DNA of 19,430 nt from CAZAPZ01 sp964487285 (GTDB lineage: Bacteria > Campylobacterota_A > Desulfurellia > JAADFJ01): the NCBI GenBank assembly GCA_964487285.1, contig CAZAPZ010000023.1:1-19430 (forward strand), read 5' to 3'. Positions 7,843 to 14,923 of this stretch are shown in pieces. The first letter of the stretch is position 1. The number at the start of each line of letters is the position of its first letter. The notes under the pieces are model-generated. The model did no database searches and was not told the DNA's origin. It worked only from the letters and a program-made list of their open reading frames with translations. The position numbers were made by a program, and so were the translations under genes.

Positions 7843-9222
7843 ATGAGTAAAATGATAAGAGTTGGAGCCGGGCAAGGTTTTTACGGCGATGATCCATGGT
7901 TTGCACTTCAGAGCGCAAAATACGGCAATGTTGACTATATGGGATTTGACTCCCTCGCTGAGCTTACTTTGGCAATATTGGAAAAGGCAAGACAAAAAAA
8001 TCCTGACAAAGGATATGCTGCCGATATAGTCACTTATGCTAAGCTGCTGCTTCCATTTGTTAAAGATAGGGGACTATCGTTAATTACAAATGCAGGAGGA
8101 CTCAATTCTCGTGCAGGTGCAATGGAAGTGGCAAAACTTGCGAGAGCGATTGATTTTGATAATATCAAAATTGCAACTATTACCGGTGATGATATAAAAG
8201 GTAAGATTGAAAAATTCAGAAAGGCGGGATTAAAATTTGAAAATCTCGACACCGGTGAGCCGATGCCGGAGGAGATTTTCAATAATATAATTTTTGCAAA
8301 CTGTTATATAGGAGCACTTCCTGTCAAAGACGCCTTAGATATTGGAGCTAATATCGTTGTAGCTGGGCGCATTACCGATCCTGCACTTTTTGCCGGACCA
8401 ATATTATCGGGCATGAATTGGCAGGCTGATAATTTAGACCGGGTAGCTTTTGCAACGCTTATAGGGCATCTCCTTGAGTGCGGTGGTCAGATAACCGGAG
8501 GAAACTTCAGCGGTGATTGGGAAAATGTTCCAAATCTCGAACGACTTGGGTATCCGATAGCTGAGATTTACGATGATGCGACTGCCGTTATAACCAAACC
8601 CGAGGGAAGCGGTGGAATGGTATCAGCTAATACAGTTAAAGAGCAGATGTTATATGAGATACATGATCCGTCAAACTACATCGGTCCTGATTGCATAGTT
8701 GACATAACATCGGCGAGATTGGAAGATGTAGGAAAAAACAGGGTAAAAATAGCCGGAGTTAAAGGCAAAAAACCGCCGTCAACACTCAAGGCGCTTTTTG
8801 CATATCCTGACGGCTATATTGCGGAAGGCAGAATTTTGTACGGCGTTCCTCATGCTTTAAGAAAGGCAAAGGCTATGGCGGAAATTATGAAAAAGCGGCT
8901 TAGCATATTGGGCATAGTTCCGATTGCGTTTGAATCGGAATTTATAGGAGGCGGCGCTCTTAAGCGTAAAGAGCCTGAATATGAGCCCGATGAGATTCTT
9001 CTGCGTGTGGCGATTAAGGTTGCTACGAAAAGTGAAGCTGTGCAGATCACGAAACTGTTTCCTGCGTATATACTTGACGGACCTCCCGGGGCTGATTTCT
9101 TTGGCGCTCCACCCAAACCGAGACAAGCAATAGGTATATGGCCTGCATTGATTGACAGAGAATTGATAGAAAAAGATGTTGAGGTCAACGTCAAAACTGC
9201 ACAAGAGATTTTGGAGGGATAA
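7843..9222 (+). CDS. AtuA-like protein (DUF1446, acyclic terpene utilisation family)
   Basis: A 459-residue soluble protein of the AtuA/DUF1446 family. Recognisable segments are RVGAGQGFYGDDPW (6-19), ITNAGGLNSRAGA (81-93), VVAGRITDPALFAGP (172-186) and GHLLECGGQITGGNF (208-222). The family is named from the Pseudomonas geraniol/citronellol cluster, where AtuA is needed but its reaction is not established. Here it sits between an IVD-like dehydrogenase (41-base gap) and a small AtuA-type ferredoxin-fold protein whose ATG directly follows its stop. Many homologues carry that small domain fused at the C terminus, so this is a split form. AAGGAG precedes the ATG. No carboxylase gene is nearby, so a terpene role is not supported. 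A function on a branched acyl- or enoyl-CoA is inferred from context only. Confidence 0.88.
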   Translation: MSKMIRVGAGQGFYGDDPWFALQSAKYGNVDYMGFDSLAELTLAILEKARQKNPDKGYAADIVTYAKLLLPFVKDRGLSLITNAGGLNSRAGAMEVAKLARAIDFDNIKIATITGDDIKGKIEKFRKAGLKFENLDTGEPMPEEIFNNIIFANCYIGALPVKDALDIGANIVVAGRITDPALFAGPILSGMNWQADNLDRVAFATLIGHLLECGGQITGGNFSGDWENVPNLERLGYPIAEIYDDATAVITKPEGSGGMVSANTVKEQMLYEIHDPSNYIGPDCIVDITSARLEDVGKNRVKIAGVKGKKPPSTLKALFAYPDGYIAEGRILYGVPHALRKAKAMAEIMKKRLSILGIVPIAFESEFIGGGALKRKEPEYEPDEILLRVAIKVATKSEAVQITKLFPAYILDGPPGADFFGAPPKPRQAIGIWPALIDRELIEKDVEVNVKTAQEILEG

Positions 9223-9570
9223 ATGAAACTGTTTTTATACCAAATTACCCAATCACGATCAGGTGATAAGGCAAACGATTCTGATGTTTCGGTTTTTGCT
9301 CCCAATGAAACAATATATAACTTTTTGAAGGATAATTTAACGCCGAATGTTGTAAAATCCGAACTCTCTTCCATTGTTGACGGAGAAGTTATCAGATTTG
9401 AAGTACCTAATCTTCTGGCACTAAAATTTTTGCTCTCGGATGCACTCGGAGGAGGAGCCTCCGGATCTCTAAGAATTGATAATCTTGGAAAATCAATCGG
9501 AGGAATATTCAGCACAATTAAGCTTGATTTTCCTGAAGATCTGCTGAAAAATATTAAAATACAACCTTAA
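9223..9570 (+). CDS. Small AtuA-associated ferredoxin-fold protein (split AtuA C-terminal domain)
   Basis: A 115-residue protein matching, by eye, the domain that follows DUF1446 in fused AtuA homologues. It has an N-terminal SRSGDKANDSDVSVFAP segment (the family's ARSGDKG-like motif), RFEVPNLLALKFLLSDALGGGASGSLR in the middle, and a short GK-containing C-terminal part ending in a beta-rich strand. It has no cysteine cluster, so ferredoxin-fold refers to shape and not to an Fe-S centre. Its ATG begins at the base after the AtuA-like stop codon, and GGAGG lies in the last codons of that gene. This strongly suggests translational coupling and a two-subunit complex. Confidence 0.82.
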   Translation: MKLFLYQITQSRSGDKANDSDVSVFAPNETIYNFLKDNLTPNVVKSELSSIVDGEVIRFEVPNLLALKFLLSDALGGGASGSLRIDNLGKSIGGIFSTIKLDFPEDLLKNIKIQP

Positions 9571-9575
9571 ATGAG

Positions 9576-10343
9576 ATGTCAGAAGTCATTGTAGAGAAAC
9601 ATGAGGGATATGCCGTTCTTTTTATGTCAAATAAAAAGAAGCGGAATGCGCTTGATAGCGAATTGTCAAAGGCGCTTATAAACAAAGCTAAAGAACTTTC
9701 AACGGATAACAGTATAAGAGCCGTTGTTTTAACAGGTGTAGATAATATCTTTTGTGCCGGTGCCGATCTTGATGAATTTTCTGCCGCATTGACAAAAGAT
9801 GCGTTGGGTCACTACAAAAATAGAGAGGTAGATGTTAAAGTTTTTGATATAGTAAAAATTATCGGCAAACCTGTAATTGCAGCTGTTAACGGTTATGCAC
9901 TCGGCGGAGGATTCGGACTTGCCTGCAGCGCTCATATTGTTGTAAGCTCTCCAACATGCAAGTTTGGCATGCCTGAGCTTTCGCTTGGAATATTTCCTTA
10001 TGTAATATTTCCTTATGTAATAGAAGCGATTGGAAGAAGGCAAGCAACGTCGCTTGCCTTAACTCGAAAGATTATAGATGCAGAAGAGGCAAAAAAAATC
10101 GGCGTTGTGTATGAAATTGCAGATAATCCGCTTGAAAAGGCAATGGTTATCGCAAAATCGATTGCATCTCTCAGTCCTGCCGTGTTAAAATTGTCTATGA
10201 ATGCAATAAACAATGATTCAGAAGATAGTATTAATTCTAAATATTTATCACTGCTTAGAATAGTAAATTTTGCGTCGGAGGATCTGAAAATCGGCATAGA
10301 CGCATTTAAGAAAAAAATTAAACCCGAATGGAGGGGAAAATGA
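9576..10343 (+). CDS. Enoyl-CoA hydratase/isomerase-family protein with a single catalytic glutamate
   Basis: A 255-residue crotonase-fold protein. The oxyanion-hole motif IFCAGADLDEF (58-68) and VNGYALGGGFGLACSA (104-119) are present. The first crotonase glutamate is replaced by G114, whereas the second is kept as E134 in FGMPELSLG. Such one-glutamate members are often isomerases, or hydratases acting on unusual enoyl-CoAs, including AtuE/methylglutaconyl-type relatives. Codons 138-149 include a perfect 15-base tandem repeat encoding FPYVI twice. There is no clear Shine-Dalgarno before the ATG at 9576, five bases after the previous stop, so coupling from the AtuA pair is likely. Its TGA overlaps the next gene's ATG (ATGA). 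It probably works with the AtuA pair and the IVD-like dehydrogenase. Confidence 0.88.
   Translation: MSEVIVEKHEGYAVLFMSNKKKRNALDSELSKALINKAKELSTDNSIRAVVLTGVDNIFCAGADLDEFSAALTKDALGHYKNREVDVKVFDIVKIIGKPVIAAVNGYALGGGFGLACSAHIVVSSPTCKFGMPELSLGIFPYVIFPYVIEAIGRRQATSLALTRKIIDAEEAKKIGVVYEIADNPLEKAMVIAKSIASLSPAVLKLSMNAINNDSEDSINSKYLSLLRIVNFASEDLKIGIDAFKKKIKPEWRGK
9989..10022 (+). repeat. 15-base tandem repeat inside a crotonase gene
   Basis: The unit AATATTTCCTTATGT occurs twice in perfect tandem, followed by AATA of a third copy (34 bases in all). It encodes repeated FPYVI residues and keeps the frame. It lies where crotonases have the GxxPG-like loop after the second catalytic position. Confidence 0.85.
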
Positions 10344-12010
10344 GCGAATCGTTTTTGGTGAAATCACCTGATATGTTTATACCTGAGGAAGCAAGTGAAG
10401 AAGATGTAATGCTCGCAAAAAGTGCCGATGAATTTATGGCTAAAGAGATTATTCCGATCTCAGATGAGATTGAATCTAAGAAACCGGGTCTTTTAAAAGA
10501 ATTGATAAAAAAGGCTGCCGATCTTGGATTTACATCTGTTGGAATTGATGAAAGTTACGGAGGACTCGGCATGGGAGAGGTTTCCTATACCGTACTTGCC
10601 GAGAGATTGTTTGGAGGACAGGCATCATTTGGAATTACATGGAATGTTGATATTGGCATAGGAAGAATGCCGCTTGCCTATTACGGAACAGAAGAACAGA
10701 AAAAACGGCTTATGCCAAAAATCTGTTCCGGTGACTACGCAACTGTATATGCTCTTACCGAAACGGAAGCAGGATCTGATGCGCTCGGAGGTATGAAAAC
10801 CAGAGCGGTAAAACAGCCTGACGGCAGTTATCTGCTTAATGGTCAAAAGGTATTTATAACTAATGGCGGAATTGCGGATATTTATACCGTTTTTGCAAAA
10901 TTAAACGACAGCTTTGCTGCATTGATTGTTGAGAAAGGGATGAAAGGTTTTTCGACAGGTAAAGAGGAAAACAAACTTGGACTTAGAGGTTCTTCAACCA
11001 CAACATTATATTTTGATGATGTAAGAATTCCAAAAGAAAATCTGCTTTATCATGAAGACCAAGGTCACTATGTTGCCCTTACCGCTCTTGATGTAGGAAG
11101 GTTTGATCTTGCGGCTGCATTTTTGGGTGAGTCAAAATACGATCTTGCCAATGCGATAAAATATTCAAAAGATCGCCGACAATTTGGATCACCTATCTGC
11201 GATTTCGGCATGATACGGAAAAAACTTGCCAAAGCAGCAAGTCAAATATATGCGGTTGAATCGGGAATATACAGATTTGCAGGAAAATGGGAAAAACTTT
11301 GCTCGAATTTGGATAGAACTGCAGATGACTACGGTAAAAAGATGATGAATATATTGCGAGAGCTTTCGGAAGAATCTTCCATTCTCAAAACTGCTGCTTC
11401 TGATATATTGGCATCTGTTGTTGATGATGAAGTTCAAATATACGGCGGAAACGGTTTCATGGAAGATTATCCTGCCGCAAGATCCTATCGTGATGAACGG
11501 GTTTTTCGCATCTTTGAGGGTACCAATGAGATAAATCGTGTGGTCATAGCTAAGATGCTTACCAAACAGATATCAAAAGGCAAAATTGTTCTTGAGTCGG
11601 AGCCTTCAAAAATCGATCCAAATACCATAAAAGGTGCCAGATCGCTGCTTAACCTTGCTTATAAAGAGGCAACTGGACATGATGCAGCTGAACTTTTGAA
11701 TAAAAATCAGGAGATTGTCGGATATTTATCTGATATGACAATCATGTTTTATCTTATTGAGTCGGCGTATCTTAGAGCAAATAAGACAGGTGATAGCATG
11801 ATGCTGACATTGGCTCACCGTTATAGCATTGACGCATTCCCCCTATTTTTGGATTCAATGAGAAGATTGGCGTTAGCATTTGGTTCTGATAAATTGAAGA
11901 ATAGCTGCATAAAGGCGTATGCCGATTGGAATATAGCAGATGAGGTAAAACTGAATAGGAAGATATCGGAACTATTAATTCAGAAAGAATGTTACCCTTT
12001 TGGGTTCTGA
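10340..12010 (+). CDS. Long acyl-CoA dehydrogenase (VLCAD/ACAD9-like, with C-terminal extension)
   Basis: A 556-residue FAD-dependent acyl-CoA dehydrogenase. Motifs in order: YALTETEAGSDAL (137-149), VFITNGGIAD (171-180), FDDVRIPKENLL, and GGNGFMEDYPAARSYRDERVFRIFEGTNE (369-397). The catalytic Glu is E393 in RIFEGTNE; helix G reads ALDVGRFDL, with Gly where IVD-type enzymes have Glu. About 160 residues follow the core domain, as in VLCAD/ACAD9-like and some bacterial long-chain enzymes. The ATG at 10340 overlaps the upstream TGA and follows GGAGGGG. An in-frame ATG at 10328 lies within that site and is rejected. The substrate is a straight-chain acyl-CoA, plausibly n-butyryl-CoA from IcmF or longer. 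Electrons should go to ETF, which is not encoded here. Confidence 0.92.
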   Translation: MSESFLVKSPDMFIPEEASEEDVMLAKSADEFMAKEIIPISDEIESKKPGLLKELIKKAADLGFTSVGIDESYGGLGMGEVSYTVLAERLFGGQASFGITWNVDIGIGRMPLAYYGTEEQKKRLMPKICSGDYATVYALTETEAGSDALGGMKTRAVKQPDGSYLLNGQKVFITNGGIADIYTVFAKLNDSFAALIVEKGMKGFSTGKEENKLGLRGSSTTTLYFDDVRIPKENLLYHEDQGHYVALTALDVGRFDLAAAFLGESKYDLANAIKYSKDRRQFGSPICDFGMIRKKLAKAASQIYAVESGIYRFAGKWEKLCSNLDRTADDYGKKMMNILRELSEESSILKTAASDILASVVDDEVQIYGGNGFMEDYPAARSYRDERVFRIFEGTNEINRVVIAKMLTKQISKGKIVLESEPSKIDPNTIKGARSLLNLAYKEATGHDAAELLNKNQEIVGYLSDMTIMFYLIESAYLRANKTGDSMMLTLAHRYSIDAFPLFLDSMRRLALAFGSDKLKNSCIKAYADWNIADEVKLNRKISELLIQKECYPFGF

Positions 12011-12016
12011 AAAGAG

Positions 12017-12022
12017 AGGAGG
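12017..12022 (+). promoter_or_regulatory. Shine-Dalgarno site deciding the enoyl-CoA hydratase start
   Basis: AGGAGG lies four bases before the ATG at 12027. An upstream in-frame TTG at 12000 lies inside the previous gene and has no comparable site, so 12027 is the start. Confidence 0.8.
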
Positions 12023-12026
12023 CAAG

Positions 12027-12791
12027 ATGCAATATGTGACAATTGAAAAACAGACCGTAGAAGGCGGCAGCATGGCAATATTCAGAATGAATAAACCGCC
12101 TGCAAACGCTTTGGATATAGAGTTTATAGATGAGTTTTATAGTAAATTTTTAGATATTGATGCATCCGTTGTAATTCTTACAGGTACGGGCAAATTTTTT
12201 ATTGCCGGTGCGGATATTTCTCAAATGAGCAAACTTTCTCCTATTGAAGCCGAGAGGTTTTCCGTTAAAGGCAACAAACTTATGAGTCTTATTGAAAGCT
12301 ATCCGCATCCTGTCATTGCCGCCGTAAACGGTTATACACTTGGCGGAGGATTGGAGCTTGCTTTAGCTTGCGATATCATCATAGGCATGCCAAAAGCCGT
12401 ATTCGGATTTCCGGAGGTAACGCTTGGACTTATTCCCGGTTTTGGAGGAACGCAGCGATTAATGAGGCTTGTAGGCAAAGGATATGCAAAAGAGATGATT
12501 TTCACGGGACAAAAAATAGATGCCCTGCAAGCTGAGAAGATAGGACTTGTAAACAGTATAGCCGATGATGCGCTCGAAGCTTCTGTAAAGTTGGCTCATA
12601 AGATACTAAAAGCAAGCGGGTCTGCCGTTTCTATGGCAAAAAGGACAATGGCAGATGGAATAGAACTATCCAACCATGATGCGATTAAACTTGAAGCGGC
12701 GAGGTTTGGGCTTGTATTTAATTATCCTGATGCTGCCGAAGGAATGAATGCATTTCTTGAAAAACGCCCTGCGATGTTTAAAAAGTTATAA
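12027..12791 (+). CDS. Enoyl-CoA hydratase (canonical crotonase)
   Basis: A 254-residue crotonase adding water to trans-2-enoyl-CoA, such as crotonyl-CoA, to give (S)-3-hydroxyacyl-CoA. Both acid-base glutamates are present: E110 in LGGGLELALACD and E130 in FGFPEVTLGLIPGFGGTQRL. The oxyanion-hole motif FFIAGADISQM (57-67) is complete. Of the three crotonase-fold proteins in this window it is the only one with a full active site, so it is the best candidate for the beta-oxidation hydratase. It begins 16 bases after the long dehydrogenase gene, and its stop is directly followed by the ATG of the membrane Fe-S gene. Confidence 0.93.
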   Translation: MQYVTIEKQTVEGGSMAIFRMNKPPANALDIEFIDEFYSKFLDIDASVVILTGTGKFFIAGADISQMSKLSPIEAERFSVKGNKLMSLIESYPHPVIAAVNGYTLGGGLELALACDIIIGMPKAVFGFPEVTLGLIPGFGGTQRLMRLVGKGYAKEMIFTGQKIDALQAEKIGLVNSIADDALEASVKLAHKILKASGSAVSMAKRTMADGIELSNHDAIKLEAARFGLVFNYPDAAEGMNAFLEKRPAMFKKL

Positions 12792-14765
12792 ATGAATATT
12801 ATAGAGAGAATTGTTGCAGCGGTATTGATACTTTCCGCATTCGGCTATTTTTTTTATAGAGTTATTTATCTTTTTGGACTTCTTAAGTTTGGAAAAACTG
12901 AGAATAGAATTGATAATGTTGGCAAACGGATAATGATGATGATTCGCCAAAGCATACTTCAGGGTGCGCAGTTTAAGGTGAAAACAGCCGACCATGTTTA
13001 TGCCGGCATCATGCACATTTTAATACTATGGGGATTTATGGTGCTAATGTTTGGCGAAATTGAAATAGCTCTCTCTGTTTTTATACCTAATTTCAATTTC
13101 TCGTTTCTAGGGCCCGTTTATCCGATCTATATTCTTTTTCAAGATCTGTTCATATTTTTTATTGTCATTGCTATGATTATGGCGTTTGTAAGGCGTTTTG
13201 TATGGCATCCTCGACAGATCAATTATCATCTCGGATCATATTTTATTCTTGCGGCGATTACAATTTTAATGATTACGCTTCTCGGTATGAATATTGAACA
13301 TATTGCTGCAGGCGATCAGCCGTTTACATCTGTGGCGGCAAACTGGGCTCCTTTTACAATGCTTTCGCTTCATCTCTTTCACCCTCAAGCATACAGTCAC
13401 CTGACATTTATGATTTTTTTCTGGATTCATATCGTCGCAATTTTAGCATTTCTGGATTATATTCCCAATTCAAAACATTTTCATGTTGTATGTGCAGTTC
13501 CGGCAAACTTTTTTCGGAATTTCACTCCTCCGCTGCTGAAGCTTTCACCAATCGACTTTGAAGATGAAAATCTTGGAACGCTTGGCGCGGCATCCGTAAG
13601 AGACATGACATGGAAGCAGCTCTTTGACGGATATTCCTGCACTGAGTGCGGAAGATGCACAGAATTGTGTCCTGCTAATAATACAGGTAAACTCCTTTCT
13701 CCGAGAGAGATAATTCTTAGTACAAAAGATAATCTGTTGAAAAATGCCGAAGCTTTGAAGGCAAATGCCGATGAGCTCCCTGTTAAATTAATAGGAAATT
13801 CCATAACCCAAGAGGAGTTATGGGCATGTACAACCTGTGGAGCTTGCACGAATGTCTGCCCTGTCGGCAACGAACATTTAAGGGATATTATCGACATGAG
13901 GAGAAATCTTGTTATGGAACAAGCAGCTGTGCCGTCATTGATGGGGCAGGCTCTAAAAAGCATTGAAGCAAGACAGCATCCGTTTTTTGGAACCGCATCA
14001 ACTCGTTCCGATTGGAGAAAAGATATTGATGTGCCGATATTTGACAAGAATAAAGAGTACTTGCTTTGGATTGGATGTTCAGTTGCGCTTGAAGAGAGAA
14101 ATCAGAAGATTGCCCAGGCAACTGTCGGCATATTGAAAAAAGCCGGTGTATCATTTGGAATACTTGAAAACGAGCGCTGTACGGGTGATCCTGCAAAGAG
14201 AATGGGTGATGAGTATCAATTCAGCCTGCTAGCAACGGAAAATATCAGCGAGTTCAAAGAGCTTGGTGTTAAAAAGATTATCACCATGTGCCCGCATTGT
14301 TTCAATAGCTTTGGAAACGATTATCCTGATTATGGCGGAAATTATGAAATGACAATGCATTCGGTTTTAATTGATCGTCTTATTAAGGAGGGCAAAATAA
14401 AGCTGAAGAAATCAACGGAAAGCATAACATATCATGATCCATGCTATCTTTCGAGACATAACAATATTACGGAGCAACCAAGAGAGGCACTCGCAGTAGC
14501 GGGAAATCTTGTTGAGATGGGACAAAATAGAAAAAACAGTTTTTGCTGCGGAGGAGGCGGAGGGCTGTATTGGAGTGAAGAAAAAGGCGAGAGAGTAAAT
14601 CAGCATAGATCAAGAGAGGCACTTTTAACGGGAGCTGATATCATTGCCACATCATGCCCTTTCTGCATGTCGATGATAACAGATGGAGTTAGGAATTTTG
14701 ACGAAAAAAAAGAAATTCTGGATATTGCTGAAATCGTTTATAAAAATATGGATTCAGACTTGTAA
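12792..14765 (+). CDS. Membrane Fe-S/heme oxidoreductase, ETF:menaquinone oxidoreductase (EMO/HdrD-like)
   Basis: A 657-residue protein. The N-terminal part has about five membrane segments (near 5-30, 68-97, 110-134, 148-168, 202-222) with several histidines (H68, H75, H194, H203, H213) that could ligate b hemes, as in NarI-like domains. Two ferredoxin motifs follow: C283, C286, C289, C293 and C346, C349, C352, C356. The C-terminal half has HdrD-type cysteine-rich modules. The first is degenerate (C429, C463 in ERCTGDP, CPHC at 500-503); the second is complete (C551, CCGGGGG at 585-591, CPFC at 622-625) and is the likely site of a noncubane cluster. This is the architecture of the proteins shown to link reduced ETF to (methyl)menaquinone in fatty-acid-oxidising anaerobes. 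Its ATG abuts the previous stop with no clear ribosome binding site, implying coupling. Confidence 0.88.
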   Translation: MNIIERIVAAVLILSAFGYFFYRVIYLFGLLKFGKTENRIDNVGKRIMMMIRQSILQGAQFKVKTADHVYAGIMHILILWGFMVLMFGEIEIALSVFIPNFNFSFLGPVYPIYILFQDLFIFFIVIAMIMAFVRRFVWHPRQINYHLGSYFILAAITILMITLLGMNIEHIAAGDQPFTSVAANWAPFTMLSLHLFHPQAYSHLTFMIFFWIHIVAILAFLDYIPNSKHFHVVCAVPANFFRNFTPPLLKLSPIDFEDENLGTLGAASVRDMTWKQLFDGYSCTECGRCTELCPANNTGKLLSPREIILSTKDNLLKNAEALKANADELPVKLIGNSITQEELWACTTCGACTNVCPVGNEHLRDIIDMRRNLVMEQAAVPSLMGQALKSIEARQHPFFGTASTRSDWRKDIDVPIFDKNKEYLLWIGCSVALEERNQKIAQATVGILKKAGVSFGILENERCTGDPAKRMGDEYQFSLLATENISEFKELGVKKIITMCPHCFNSFGNDYPDYGGNYEMTMHSVLIDRLIKEGKIKLKKSTESITYHDPCYLSRHNNITEQPREALAVAGNLVEMGQNRKNSFCCGGGGGLYWSEEKGERVNQHRSREALLTGADIIATSCPFCMSMITDGVRNFDEKKEILDIAEIVYKNMDSDL

Positions 14766-14923
14766 AAACAGCTTGAACTGTATAGGAGGATAGCATGAGA
14801 TTGCGGTAATTCTTTATAGTTAGGGGAGGCATGGAGGTTTGCATCTATTTACAATGACTATGCAGGCTATGCATTAATCATAATTAAATAATTTTATAGA
14901 TTATATCTATAAGGGGAGAAAAA
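14766..14923 (+). promoter_or_regulatory. Leader-like intergenic region with mini-ORFs and a dyad
   Basis: This 158-base stretch is the only sizeable gap within the plus-strand gene run before the scaffold gap. It contains ATG AGA TTG CGG TAA at 14795-14809 behind AGGAGG, an 8-codon ORF at 14831-14857 behind GGGGAGG, and a 7-codon ORF at 14854-14877 overlapping the previous stop as ATGA. An AT-rich segment and an inverted repeat follow. It may be a 5' leader with upstream ORFs, or the eroded remains of a gene. I see no clear terminator or confident promoter in it. Confidence 0.4.
14894..14912 (+). promoter_or_regulatory. Perfect 8-base inverted repeat just before the AmiS/UreI ribosome binding site
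   Basis: TTATAGAT at 14894-14901 and ATCTATAA at 14905-14912 are exact complements separated by TAT. The right arm runs into AAGGGGAG (14911-14918), the ribosome binding site of the channel gene. It could be an operator, or a weak RNA hairpin affecting translation. Confidence 0.5.

Noticed and set aside
8850..9515. Long minus-strand open frame (221 codons) opposite the AtuA pair
   Set aside because: It spans two well-supported plus-strand genes, has low-complexity Ser/Pro/Ala content typical of an antisense shadow, and has no ribosome binding site or recognisable motif.
12000..12026. TTG start of the canonical enoyl-CoA hydratase
   Set aside because: It lies inside the preceding gene, and AGGAGG with ideal spacing points to the ATG at 12027.
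13481..14047. Minus-strand open frame of 188 codons inside the EMO-like gene
   Set aside because: It is antisense to the ferredoxin-motif region of a clear gene and has no initiation signal.
14766..14785. ACAG/CTGT hairpin after the EMO-like gene as a terminator
   Set aside because: The stem is only four bases and no T-run follows.
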